A DNA stretch of 64,000 nt, taken from NCBI RefSeq assembly GCF_023015965.1, contig NZ_JALKAN010000002.1, forward strand, positions 992,001-1,056,000, in the 5' to 3' direction. Below are positions 51,823 to 61,344 of this stretch, one piece after another. The notes under the pieces are model-generated. The model saw only the letters and a program-made list of their open reading frames with translations, had not been told where the DNA came from and made no database searches. The first letter of the stretch is position 1, and each line of letters starts with the position of its first letter. Position numbers and translations under genes: made by a program. Source of the stretch: Allomuricauda sp. F6463D. GTDB lineage: Bacteria > Bacteroidota > Bacteroidia > Flavobacteriales > Flavobacteriaceae.

Positions 51823-52470
51823 CTAAGCAGCGTTTTGAACAAACTCTTTCGGTGTGACTTGTGTTATTTTTTTGAAAGCTTTGTAAAACGAAACGCGATT
51901 GTTAAAACCACATTGGTATGCGATGTCGGAAATGGATGTAGATCTATTTTCAAAACCTGAGGACAAGCTGGTTTTAGCTTCTTCGATTCGATATGAATTT
52001 ATAAAATCATAAAAACTCATATTAAAATTCTCGTTTATAACTTGAGAGGCATGATGTCTTGAAATATTTAATAAGGTGGCTAAATCATCCAATTTTAATT
52101 CATGTTGTAGATATAGTTTGTCTTCATTCATCAAATGTTCCAACTTATACTTTAATTCCAAGGAAAAGGCTGCAGAAAGCCCTGTTTTTTCATACTTATC
52201 CCCCTTTTTTTGAATATGATTTAGGTTATAGTTCCGTTCATGTAATAAATCTGGTTGGCGAGACAAAAGGAATATGACTACACTATAAACAAACAATGGA
52301 ATTACAAACAGGAGATATAGTTTATCACTGGAATACAGCCATATATATATGGTCACAAAAACAGTGTATAAAAATAGAAATGAGAAAAGAACTAGGAGCT
52401 TTTTACTTAAAGGTCCTTCCTTTTTTTTAATGAGCAATTGTGTATATTCCCAAAACGACATAGCTATCAT
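51823..52470 (-). CDS. AraC-family regulator with a short membrane part
   Basis: A 215-residue membrane-anchored regulator. Two hydrophobic helices (about 27-65) are followed by a linker and a C-terminal AraC DNA-binding domain (LDDLATLLNISRHHASQVINENF, then ISDIAYQCGFNNRVSFYKAFKK and a VTPKEF end). Related Bacteroidota regulators have about seven helices and 350-plus residues, so the N-terminal part looks lost. It is directly upstream of the Sus locus and read in the same direction, so it probably controls it. Starts at 52461, 52470 or 52503 are possible. Confidence 0.75.
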   Translation of the reverse strand: MIAMSFWEYTQLLIKKKEGPLSKKLLVLFSFLFLYTVFVTIYIWLYSSDKLYLLFVIPLFVYSVVIFLLSRQPDLLHERNYNLNHIQKKGDKYEKTGLSAAFSLELKYKLEHLMNEDKLYLQHELKLDDLATLLNISRHHASQVINENFNMSFYDFINSYRIEEAKTSLSSGFENRSTSISDIAYQCGFNNRVSFYKAFKKITQVTPKEFVQNAA

Positions 52471-52590
52471 TTTTGTGTTTTGAGAGTAAAATGCAAAAAA
52501 CAAAGGGTTTATGGTGCTGCCAATTGACGAATGCCCGATTTGGGTTTACGAATGAGGCAAATCAATACAAAATAGCTACTTCAAAATAGC

Positions 52591-53499
52591 CTAAAGTGCC
52601 ATTTTAGAAAATGGGAGTACAGTTTCAAAACCCTTGGATTTAAAATAAGATATGGTTTTTTCATCTCCAGTGGCCAGCACAAAGTCTCCTCCCCAGGCAC
52701 CAAGACTTTTGACCATTCCAAAATAATCTGGAAAAAGACGCTTTTTTACCGGAGGCATCTTTAAAATGGGGGAAAGGAAGGCTTCGTGCTCTTCCATTAC
52801 GGACTCAAAATCTGATAAAGTGGAAGCCTTAATCATTCCTCGAGTAAGGCGGGATATTTTTTTTACAAGCTCAGTTTTATCAAATTCCTGTTTTCGGTAT
52901 GAGGAAATGGCTTCCTTGCTACTTTGTTTTTGGTTAAGGTGAACAAAATACAGAGCGTCTTTATAAATAGGGTCAAAATTGATTTCTTCAACAATGGGCT
53001 CTCCATTTTGCAATTGGTAGGTGATCGATGAATTGTGTTGTGCACAGGCAATATCGTATCCACTTCCACCAAAAGCGTTCCGTAAAAGTTGATAAGCATC
53101 CACTCTTGCCCACTGTGCCAAATTATTGATGAGTGTGGAAGATGTTCCCAATCCCCAAGATTTTGGAAAGGTTAAGTGCGTTTCAATTTGGAACCCTTCA
53201 CTATCGGTCAACAATAATGGATTTTGGGTATTGGCCTCCAATAGTATTGTGATCAATGTTTTAGCTATCGATTCATCTGAGGAAGAAAGTACTTTTAAAT
53301 TGTCAAGATCAAATTTTGCAGCGAACCAGACCTTTCCGTTTTCATCCAAACTGTTCCATTCCAAAAAACCAGATGTTGTCGGAGTCACATGGAGCGATTG
53401 CCCATAACTGGTAGGAATGGCCAATCCCAAAGCGCCATCCAAAATGGCATATTCTCCCGAAAGCAATAGCTTACCATTGCTGTAAAACTCTTTTTTCAT
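52591..53499 (-). CDS. GYDIA-type GHMP kinase (putative phosphomevalonate kinase)
   Basis: A 302-residue GHMP kinase with KLLLSGEYAILDGALGLAIP (about 9-28), WGLGTSSTLINNLAQWA (about 114-130) and FGGSGYDIACAQH (about 143-155), the GYDIA signature of the group. Gene neighbours point to the mevalonate pathway: HMG-CoA reductase is two genes upstream, and decarboxylase and kinase are at 1430-3588. Phosphomevalonate kinase is the missing step, so this is the best candidate. Its ATG overlaps the stop of the DUF5615 gene by four bases, so the two are cotranscribed. Confidence 0.8.
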   Translation of the reverse strand: MKKEFYSNGKLLLSGEYAILDGALGLAIPTSYGQSLHVTPTTSGFLEWNSLDENGKVWFAAKFDLDNLKVLSSSDESIAKTLITILLEANTQNPLLLTDSEGFQIETHLTFPKSWGLGTSSTLINNLAQWARVDAYQLLRNAFGGSGYDIACAQHNSSITYQLQNGEPIVEEINFDPIYKDALYFVHLNQKQSSKEAISSYRKQEFDKTELVKKISRLTRGMIKASTLSDFESVMEEHEAFLSPILKMPPVKKRLFPDYFGMVKSLGAWGGDFVLATGDEKTISYFKSKGFETVLPFSKMAL

Positions 53500-53843
53500 T
53501 GTTGATTGTTGAGCGAAAGTAAAAGAAAATCATTCTTTTCGTCCTCGATAAACTCTTTGATCAAATCCTGTTGATCCTCAAATAATTGTGCAATCAATGT
53601 AGTTGTCATGTTCCCGGTTTTGAGCCAAATAATTTTAGGAGGACCGCCGTATAATGTATTTAGATCAAAAAAGTCTGCATCAAAAGTAATGATGGTAAAA
53701 TGGTTGTCTTTGGCATATCTCCATATATCAATATCCGATGAATCTATTAAATCTAGTTCCTTTACAGAATAGGCCTGAGGAAAAATAGGGGCTATTGCTT
53801 TTATTAGCCGAAAGGAAATGTTTTGGTCAAAAAGTAATTTCAC
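53496..53843 (-). CDS. DUF5615 PIN-like protein (putative toxin)
   Basis: A 115-residue protein of the DUF5615 (Mut7-C/PIN-like) family: MKLLFDQNISFRLIKAI carries the leading Asp, DIDIWRYAKDNHFTIITFDADF carries the further Asp residues, and TTTLIAQLFEDQ closes the family part. DUF5615-DUF433 pairs are described as putative VapBC-like toxin-antitoxin systems, with the PIN-like part as nuclease. The gene overlaps DUF433 by four bases upstream and the GHMP kinase by four bases downstream. Confidence 0.82.
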   Translation of the reverse strand: MKLLFDQNISFRLIKAIAPIFPQAYSVKELDLIDSSDIDIWRYAKDNHFTIITFDADFFDLNTLYGGPPKIIWLKTGNMTTTLIAQLFEDQQDLIKEFIEDEKNDFLLLSLNNQQ

Positions 53844-54064
53844 GAAGCAATGTTCAATTTCTTTTCACGATCGGCGGCATAGGCAAGGCATGCGTTGATA
53901 TGTTGTTCTGTCAATTCAGGAAAATCTGCAATTATATCAGATTTTTCCATGCCATTTGCCATCCAGTTTAAAACATCATAAATTGATATTCTGGTTCCCT
54001 TCAAAATAGGTTTTCCAAACCTTTTGGCAGGATTGATTTCGATATATTTTTCCAAATGTTCCAA
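53840..54064 (-). CDS. DUF433 protein (putative antitoxin)
   Basis: A 74-residue protein with the DUF433 signature: GKPILKGTRISIYDVLNWMANG, then DFPELTEQHINACLAYAADRE. It has a DNA-binding-like helix-turn-helix layout, as antitoxins often do. It sits 49 bases after HMG-CoA reductase and overlaps DUF5615 by four bases. Toxin-antitoxin function is inferred from the family pair. Confidence 0.82.
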   Translation of the reverse strand: MEHLEKYIEINPAKRFGKPILKGTRISIYDVLNWMANGMEKSDIIADFPELTEQHINACLAYAADREKKLNIAS

Positions 54065-54113
54065 TACTTGCTGTTAAAGAATACCAAAGTAAAGGTACAA
54101 AAAAAGTGGGTGA

Positions 54114-55427
54114 CTATTTTTTAATCCTTTCCAAAGCTTCTTTGACCGAGGCATTGGTTACGGTCTGATCCTTAAAATAGGTGACCAATAGTTGCTTTTC
54201 GGTTTCGGTGGCCCCCAATTGGTTCAACATATTGAGCAAGTGCATTTTCATATGTCCTTTTTGGATTCCTGTTGTGACCAAACTTCGAACGGCCGCAAAA
54301 TTTTGTGCCAATCCAGCAACGGCAACAACTTGCATCAATTCTTTTGCAGTTGGATTTTGAAGAATTTCCAATGCCACTTTTACCAAAGGATGTAAAGAGG
54401 TCAATCCACCTACTGTACCAAGGGCCAATGGTACTTCTATCCAAAACTTGAAAATACCATCTTCAATTCTGGCGTGGGTCAAGCTTGAATATTGCCCATC
54501 CTTCGCAGCATAGGCATGCACTCCGGCCTCTACTGCCCTAAAATCATTTCCAGTGGCAAGGACTACGGCATCAATTCCGTTCATTATACCCTTGTTGTGG
54601 GTAACGGCTCGGTACGGCTCAACCTTGGCAATGTTTACGGCCTGCACAAACTTTTCTGCAAACTCTTTTGCTGGCATATCCGCGTTGCCCAATTCGGAAA
54701 CGGGACAGCTCACTTCAGCTTTAACCAAACAATTGGGAACATAGTTCGACAAGATGCTCATTACAACCTCAATGTTCTTTTCCTCTTCTGTAAAATCATT
54801 GAAAGAAAGTGCTAGCTCTTTTAAAGTCTTGGCAAATTGTTCCAAACACGAATTGATAAAATTAGCTCCCATGGCGTCCAATGTCTCAAAAGTGCAATGG
54901 AGCTGATAGTAGCCTTTTATCTTATTGCTCAAATCCCGTAACTCAATATTATTGATGCCTCCCCCTCGTTTTTCCATATTCTGTGCAATGGAGGTAATAC
55001 TTTTAAGCAGCTGGGGTTTGACTGAGGTGAAAAAGTTGGATAACTTATTTTTATCACCATTATATATAAAGTGTACTTGCCCCACTTTTTCTGTTCCAAG
55101 TATTTCTGTTTTGAACCCGCCACGCTCCAACCAAAACTTAGCAGACTTACTAGCTGCCGCAACCACAGAGCTTTCCTCAATGGCCATGGGGATGGCAAAT
55201 AAATCCCCGTTGATCATAAAATTGGGCGCAATGGCAAAGGGTAAATAATAATTGGATATGGTGTTTTCTATAAACTCATCATGCAATTTTTGCACTCTTG
55301 GGTCAGTATTCCAGTACTGTTGCAATAATTGTTTGGTTTTCTTTGGGTCTTTGGTGCAATTGGTTGCTATCCAATCAATTTTTTGGGTTTTGGACAGTTT
55401 GGAAAATCCTTCTACGGGAGTGTTCAT
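54114..55427 (-). CDS. mvaA: HMG-CoA reductase, class II
   Basis: Reduces HMG-CoA to mevalonate with NAD(P)H, the committed step of the mevalonate pathway. The 437-residue protein has the class II (bacterial) features: a short N-terminal helical region, MAIEESSVVAAASKSAKFW with the catalytic Glu, NKGIMNGIDAVVLATGND with catalytic Lys and Asp, and GHMKMHLLNMLNQLGA near the end with the His-bearing flap. It opens a leftward operon with DUF433, DUF5615 and the GHMP kinase. Firm identification. Confidence 0.93.
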   Translation of the reverse strand: MNTPVEGFSKLSKTQKIDWIATNCTKDPKKTKQLLQQYWNTDPRVQKLHDEFIENTISNYYLPFAIAPNFMINGDLFAIPMAIEESSVVAAASKSAKFWLERGGFKTEILGTEKVGQVHFIYNGDKNKLSNFFTSVKPQLLKSITSIAQNMEKRGGGINNIELRDLSNKIKGYYQLHCTFETLDAMGANFINSCLEQFAKTLKELALSFNDFTEEEKNIEVVMSILSNYVPNCLVKAEVSCPVSELGNADMPAKEFAEKFVQAVNIAKVEPYRAVTHNKGIMNGIDAVVLATGNDFRAVEAGVHAYAAKDGQYSSLTHARIEDGIFKFWIEVPLALGTVGGLTSLHPLVKVALEILQNPTAKELMQVVAVAGLAQNFAAVRSLVTTGIQKGHMKMHLLNMLNQLGATETEKQLLVTYFKDQTVTNASVKEALERIKK

Positions 55428-55603
55428 AAAGCTAGGTTAAAGCATTCAAATATACGGATATTGACCATTTGGGAGAGGTCAAGGGCAATTTTGAAATATA
55501 AGAGCTTGTTCAAAGGTTAAAATTTGTTGCAAACGCAACATCAAAATTTATTTTTCCGATAAATATTAGTAAACTTGGAAGTTTTTAATCAATTTTTTAC
55601 TTC

Positions 55604-57763
55604 ATGAGCAAACAGTCTTTTCTATTCCTATTCATTCTCGGAGTTTTTACTTTTTCCACAGCACAAAAGAAAAAAATAACTCTTGAAGAGATTTGGGGAG
55701 GAGAATTCAGGACAGAATATATGGACGTTCTCCGGTCCATGAATAACGGTACACAATACACTATATTGAACACCGAGCGATCCCCACGGTCCAGTAGTTT
55801 GGACAAATATGATTATGAAACACTGCAAAAGGTTGAAACAATTGTTGCCTCTTCGGGTGACATACCTTATTTTTCTTCCTACACTTTTAGTGATGATGAA
55901 TCGCAAGTACTTTTGGCAACAGAAGTAGAGCCGATATTTAGACGCTCCCGTTTGGGTATTTATTATGTATATGATATTGCATCCAAAGAATTGGTGAAGA
56001 TTTCCGAAACCAAAATTCAAGAACCGACCCTTTCGCCCGACGGAAGCAAAGTAGCCTATGTACAGGATAATAACCTCTATATTTTGGATTTAAAGGCCAG
56101 AACTACCAAACAGGTTACGACCGAAGGTAGTAAAGGAACCATAATAAATGGTGTGACCGATTGGGTTTATGAAGAAGAATTTGGTTTTGTACGTGCTTTT
56201 GCATGGAACAGTGACGCGACCAAGATTGCTTTTCTCCGATTTGATGAGACCGAAGTACCCCATTTTTCAATGGATGTTTACGGACAAGAATTATACCCTT
56301 ATCAATATGAGTTTAAATATCCCAAAGCAGGGGAGAAAAACTCCATAGTTACATTGCACATGTATGATGTTGCATCAGGTAATATATCCAAGGTAGATTT
56401 GAACGACCCATATTATATTCCAAGAATCAAATGGATGCACAATCCAAATGACTTGAGTGTCCAGACCTTGAACAGACATCAAAATGATTTGAAGCTTTAT
56501 GCGGTGAACGCAAAAGATAATTCGACATCAATTTTGTTGGACGAGACCGATGATGCATATGTAAACATTGATAATGATCTTACCTTTTTGGATGATGATA
56601 GCTTTATCTGGACAAGCGAAGCAGATGGTTATAACCACTTGTATTTATATGGAAGGGATGGAAAACTAAAAAATCAGATTACCCAAGGCCCTTGGGAAGT
56701 GACCCGTTATTATGGATATGATGAAAAGCATGACCGTATTTTTTATCAGTCCGTGGAAAATGGCTCCATCAATAGAGGCGTTTACAGTATTTCTACTAAA
56801 GGGAAACGTAAAAAAGCACTGTCCACTGAGGAGGGAACCAACACTGCAGCTTTTAGTAGTGATTTCACCTATTACATTAATACTTTTTCAAGTGCGACCA
56901 CCCCATACAAATTTACCTTGCACAAGGCCACGGATGGAAAGTTGGTGAAGGAAATCAAGGACAATTCAGCTTTGCTGAACAAATTGGAGGGGTATGAGAT
57001 TGTTCCCAAAGAGTTTTCTACCATCAATATTAATGGTCATGACCTTAATATGTACTTGATCAAGCCTGCCGATTTTGATCCCAATAAAAAATATCCCTTG
57101 TTCATGTTCCAATATAGTGGTCCAGGCTCTCAACAAGTGGCCAACCAATGGATGGGAAGCAGGGATTATTGGCATCAACACTTGGTGTCCCTAGGTTACA
57201 TTGTAGCTTGTGTGGATGGCAGGGGAACCGGATTAAAAGGACGTGACTTTAAAAAGATAACCCAAAAAGAATTGGGTAAATACGAGGTGGAGGACCAAAT
57301 TGCCGCTGCCAAAAAATTGAGTGAACGTTCCTATATTGATGAAGACAGAACTGGAATTTGGGGGTGGAGCTATGGAGGTTTTATGTCCACCAACTGTATT
57401 TTGAAGGGCAACGATACTTTTGAAATGGCCATTGCAGTGGCACCCGTGACCTCTTGGCGTTTTTATGATACCATTTACACCGAGCGTTATATGCAGACCC
57501 CACAAGAAAATCCTACGGGTTACGATGATAACTCCCCTTTTAATTACCCAGAATTATTGAAAGGAAAATACTTGTTGGTTCATGGGTCGGGTGATGATAA
57601 TGTGCATGTACAGAACACGATGCGAATGATAGAGGCATTGGTACAGGCCAACAAACAATTTGATTGGGCCATTTATCCAGATAAAAACCATGGGATTTAT
57701 GGAGGGAATACCAGTCTCCACCTTTATACCAAAATGACCAATTTTGTTAAAGAAAATCTTTAA
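55604..57763 (+). CDS. Dipeptidyl peptidase IV-like S9 serine peptidase
   Basis: Removes N-terminal dipeptides, usually after Pro or Ala, in the periplasm. The 719-residue exported protein (signal peptide ending TAQ) has an eight-bladed propeller (with the DWVYEEEF Glu motif that anchors the substrate N-terminus near residue 190) and an alpha/beta-hydrolase domain. Ser589 in GWSYGG, Asp664 in HGSGDDN and His696 in DKNHGI form the expected triad. The POT peptide transporter gene starts 23 bases downstream, so the two likely work as a peptide-utilisation pair. Confidence 0.93.
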   Translation: MSKQSFLFLFILGVFTFSTAQKKKITLEEIWGGEFRTEYMDVLRSMNNGTQYTILNTERSPRSSSLDKYDYETLQKVETIVASSGDIPYFSSYTFSDDESQVLLATEVEPIFRRSRLGIYYVYDIASKELVKISETKIQEPTLSPDGSKVAYVQDNNLYILDLKARTTKQVTTEGSKGTIINGVTDWVYEEEFGFVRAFAWNSDATKIAFLRFDETEVPHFSMDVYGQELYPYQYEFKYPKAGEKNSIVTLHMYDVASGNISKVDLNDPYYIPRIKWMHNPNDLSVQTLNRHQNDLKLYAVNAKDNSTSILLDETDDAYVNIDNDLTFLDDDSFIWTSEADGYNHLYLYGRDGKLKNQITQGPWEVTRYYGYDEKHDRIFYQSVENGSINRGVYSISTKGKRKKALSTEEGTNTAAFSSDFTYYINTFSSATTPYKFTLHKATDGKLVKEIKDNSALLNKLEGYEIVPKEFSTININGHDLNMYLIKPADFDPNKKYPLFMFQYSGPGSQQVANQWMGSRDYWHQHLVSLGYIVACVDGRGTGLKGRDFKKITQKELGKYEVEDQIAAAKKLSERSYIDEDRTGIWGWSYGGFMSTNCILKGNDTFEMAIAVAPVTSWRFYDTIYTERYMQTPQENPTGYDDNSPFNYPELLKGKYLLVHGSGDDNVHVQNTMRMIEALVQANKQFDWAIYPDKNHGIYGGNTSLHLYTKMTNFVKENL

Positions 57764-57786
57764 AAGATAACCAATACAGCATCGTT

Positions 57787-59322
57787 ATGTCAGAAGTATC
57801 CAGACCAGAAAGTGAAAAGCAGTTGTTAGGGCATCCTCGCGGATTGTTTTACTTATTTTTTGCAGAGTTATGGGAGCGTTTCAGTTTTTACGGAATGCGA
57901 GCTTTGCTCACCCTTTATATGGTAGAAGTAATTTTCGCCGCCTTAATGGAACGAGATTACGCTACAGCAGCAGTATACTCATCCTATGGTTCTTTGGTCT
58001 ATGCTTCAACTGTAATTGGAGGACGCATCTCGGACAGTATTCTAGGAATGCGAAGATCTATTTTTTTGGGCGGAATCTTAATGTCGTTGGGTCATTTCGT
58101 ATTGGCCATAGAAAGTCATGTTGCATTCTTTTTGGCCCTATCCCTAATTATTGCTGGTAACGGTTTCTTTAAACCAAATATCTCAACCTTTGTTGGTTCG
58201 CTGTATAAGGATGGGGACCCTAGGAAAGACTCGGGGTTCACTATTTTTTACATGGGAATAAACATAGGAGGTTGGGTAGCTCCATTACTTTGCGGGTATT
58301 TAGCGGCAAAATATGGCTGGCACTATGGATTTGGACTTGCTGGGATAGGAATGCTAACAGGTTTGATTGTTTTTTGGAGCGGTATTAAGAAAGGAGTATT
58401 TGGGGATAAAGGCCTACCACCGGAAAATGGAAATATAGAAAAAAAGGTGTTTGGTCTAAAACAAGGAACACTGGTTCCAGTTTTGGCATTCGCATCTGTA
58501 CCGGTAATAGCCTATTTATTATCTGCATACAAGGCATTGGGAGCCGAAGGAACTTTTTTTGATGATCAGAACATTGTTAATGTAATTTTTAAATTAATAG
58601 GGATTTCCATATTGGTGTACTTGGGCTATATTATGTACAAGGCAACGGTGGATGAGCGAAAAAAACTGTTCGTAGCGGTATTGATTACCTTTTTTATGAC
58701 CATCTTTTGGGGCTTTCACGAACTATCGGGTAGTGTGATTACCTTGTTTGCTGCCCGTAATGTGGATTTGGAGGGAATCATGTCAGCCTCCCAGACCAAT
58801 TCATTGAATTCTATGTGGATCATTATTTTGGCCATTCCAATTTCATTATTGTGGCAATGGTTGTCCAAAAGAAATCTTAACCCAAGAACGCCTTACAAGT
58901 TTGGAATGGGACTTTTGTTTGCAGGAGTTAGTTTTTATGCCTTGGCCATAAGTGGGGCAAGTGCCAATGAAAATGGTTTTGTACCATTTACATACTTATT
59001 GTTAATGTACTTTTTGCTATCTGTGGGAGAATTGTTTATGTCCCCCGTAGGACTATCAAAAATCACCGATTTATCACCTAAACGAATTGTTGCTTTTATG
59101 ATGGGTGTATGGTTTCTGTCCTCAGCATTTGCATTTCAGGTAGTTGGATTTATAGGTAAACAATTGGCCATTGAAAGTACGGATGCCGATATAAGCGGTT
59201 TTAGCACTCTCAATGTGTATACGGATGGCTTTATGCTCATTGCAAAATATGCAATAGGAGCTGGGGTTTTGGTAATTTTAGCATCACTATTTATTAAAAA
59301 ATTAATGGGCAGAGTCCACTAA
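57787..59322 (+). CDS. POT/PTR-family peptide transporter
   Basis: Proton-coupled importer of di- and tripeptides in the inner membrane. The 511-residue protein has about 14 helices, the ELWERFSFYGMRALLTLYM motif (POT ExxERFxYYG, about 28-46), and FYMGINIGGWVAPLLCGYLA in helix 5. It follows the DPP-IV gene by 23 bases, which supplies its likely dipeptide substrate. Its 3' end overlaps the convergent comEC gene by 21 bases. Confidence 0.93.
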   Translation: MSEVSRPESEKQLLGHPRGLFYLFFAELWERFSFYGMRALLTLYMVEVIFAALMERDYATAAVYSSYGSLVYASTVIGGRISDSILGMRRSIFLGGILMSLGHFVLAIESHVAFFLALSLIIAGNGFFKPNISTFVGSLYKDGDPRKDSGFTIFYMGINIGGWVAPLLCGYLAAKYGWHYGFGLAGIGMLTGLIVFWSGIKKGVFGDKGLPPENGNIEKKVFGLKQGTLVPVLAFASVPVIAYLLSAYKALGAEGTFFDDQNIVNVIFKLIGISILVYLGYIMYKATVDERKKLFVAVLITFFMTIFWGFHELSGSVITLFAARNVDLEGIMSASQTNSLNSMWIIILAIPISLLWQWLSKRNLNPRTPYKFGMGLLFAGVSFYALAISGASANENGFVPFTYLLLMYFLLSVGELFMSPVGLSKITDLSPKRIVAFMMGVWFLSSAFAFQVVGFIGKQLAIESTDADISGFSTLNVYTDGFMLIAKYAIGAGVLVILASLFIKKLMGRVH

Positions 59323-61344
59323 AAGATCTTCAAAATCAAAAACATAAAATCCCTTTTCACCGGTATAGTGGAAGGGGATTTCTTTTTGGTCACAGCTTTG
59401 TTTCCATTTATAGATCAAACTAGGAAAATTGCTCCCATCTGCAATAATGCTTTTTGGTTTGATGGAATCCAATAAACGTTCTAAATTGAGCTTTGGCGAT
59501 TCGGTGAGCAAAATATAATCTGGATACGCTTCCAAAGGAAGAATAGCTGAACTATCCACAACAAATAGATTTTTACTCCCGATTAAATAGCTGTTTTTCA
59601 GTTTTAATGTGTCCGTTTTTTGAATTCGTTCGGCAATGGCATAATTAGAGGCAATGTTTCCAATATTGGCGCTATCTGATGTTATGATGGTAAGTGAATT
59701 GCCATTTTGATGTAGTAATACTGTATTTCTGGAACGGTGTGCTAAAATGATCATTTCTTTTTGATGATCCTGAACTCGGTTCCAAATGTTCCAACCTTGA
59801 AAGATAGAGACTCCACAGCATACAACTAAAGCAGTTTTCCATTTGGGTTTGGATAATAATGCCACCAAACCAATAATGATAAAATAGCCCAAGATCAACT
59901 CAACCACATCAAAAGGAATATTTTTAATGATGAATCCTTCCTTTTGGGCGACCCAGCCTATAATGGAATTCATCATTTTAATAATCCAATTGAAACTATC
60001 CACCAAAAACTGAGGTAAAAAATCAACCAATGCCAAAACAATTACCAAGATTCCAAATCCTAAAACCAGACCTAAAAAAGGAATGATAAGTAAATTGGAG
60101 ATAAAGAAAAGTGCTGGAAACTGATGAAAATAAAACAAACTAATGGGCAGTACACCCAATTGAGCGGCTACACTAACCGAAAGCAATTGCCATATTTTAC
60201 GAACGATGATATTTGGGGGGAACCAGAACTTTTGCAACTTAGGGTAGATCCAAACAATGGCGAAAACCGCAGCATAACTCATCTGAAATCCAATTTGAAA
60301 TAAAAACAAAGGCTTCACCAATAATATGAACAACATGGAAAGCGCAACAATATTGAAGGAGTTCGTAGGACGGTTCAAGTACATGGCATACGCTACAAAA
60401 GAAAACATGGTAACGGCACGCACAATGGAAGGGGAGAGTCCTGCCACAAACGCATAGCCCCAAAGCAGTAACACAACTGTTATCAACTTAAGGGTTTTAC
60501 CTTTGGGTAAACGTTCCAATGGTAGTAAAAGAAACTCCAAAAGGAAGAGAACTATGCCTACATGAAGCCCGGATACTGCCAATATATGTACTGCTCCCGC
60601 GTTTTTATAGTTGTTGTAGGTAGCTTCTGAAATATCGTCTCTTTTCCCCAAAATAAGTGCTTGGATAACACCCAGTTCTTCGCTTCCAAAGTTCCTTTGT
60701 TTTAGTTTCGAAATAATCTGCTCCCTGAAATTGGAAGCTAAACCGAACAAGGTTTTTTGTCCACTAATTTTTTTTAGGATGTACGAAGGGTCAACTTTAA
60801 TTTGATGTTGAATACCTTGTTTTTCCAGATAGTTTTTATAGTCAAATTGATGTGGGTTCAAAGATGACCGAATACTGTCAGGTTTTGCATAGACCAGAAA
60901 TTCGTCATCAACCTGTAAATCCATCAAAGTGGAATCCACAGGAATACTAAAAAGTGATTTTCCTGAGGCAATTTCATTATCTGCAGATATTATTTTGACC
61001 ACATATCGCTGTGAAAAGGTATTGGGCTTGAGCACCTCTCTTACTTTCAAATGCCAAACCTTGTTCTTGTCAAGGTCCAGCTTGGTGTAATGATGGGACA
61101 TACCTCGGTACATGGAAATGCCCACCACAAAGACACCCAAACATACTGTGATGAATAAAGTCAGCACCTCAAAATACGGGAACCCATCTCTGCGCTGTTT
61201 TTTGTTTGCCCAATACATAAAGGGCAACAACACCAACATGGCAATTAGGGACAAAAACGGTCCAACTTTAAAATAAAAGCCGATTATAATGCCCAAAACA
61301 ACCCACAAAGTGAGTTTTATGGACACAAAATTAAGTTGTTGCAC
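59302..61344 (-). CDS. comEC: ComEC/Rec2-family DNA uptake membrane protein
   Basis: A 680-residue inner-membrane protein of natural transformation. The N-terminal DUF4131 region (about 50-200) precedes the competence domain, whose ILAVSGLHVGIVLFLLEFLLLP motif (about 260) is typical. About ten helices follow. Classical ComEC ends in a metallo-beta-lactamase domain with HxHxDH; the last 200 residues here keep a trace of that fold (LLTESPKLNLERLLDSI) but no HxHxDH. The gene abuts the NlpC/P60 gene with no spacer. Confidence 0.85.
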   Translation of the reverse strand: MQQLNFVSIKLTLWVVLGIIIGFYFKVGPFLSLIAMLVLLPFMYWANKKQRRDGFPYFEVLTLFITVCLGVFVVGISMYRGMSHHYTKLDLDKNKVWHLKVREVLKPNTFSQRYVVKIISADNEIASGKSLFSIPVDSTLMDLQVDDEFLVYAKPDSIRSSLNPHQFDYKNYLEKQGIQHQIKVDPSYILKKISGQKTLFGLASNFREQIISKLKQRNFGSEELGVIQALILGKRDDISEATYNNYKNAGAVHILAVSGLHVGIVLFLLEFLLLPLERLPKGKTLKLITVVLLLWGYAFVAGLSPSIVRAVTMFSFVAYAMYLNRPTNSFNIVALSMLFILLVKPLFLFQIGFQMSYAAVFAIVWIYPKLQKFWFPPNIIVRKIWQLLSVSVAAQLGVLPISLFYFHQFPALFFISNLLIIPFLGLVLGFGILVIVLALVDFLPQFLVDSFNWIIKMMNSIIGWVAQKEGFIIKNIPFDVVELILGYFIIIGLVALLSKPKWKTALVVCCGVSIFQGWNIWNRVQDHQKEMIILAHRSRNTVLLHQNGNSLTIITSDSANIGNIASNYAIAERIQKTDTLKLKNSYLIGSKNLFVVDSSAILPLEAYPDYILLTESPKLNLERLLDSIKPKSIIADGSNFPSLIYKWKQSCDQKEIPFHYTGEKGFYVFDFEDLLVDSAH

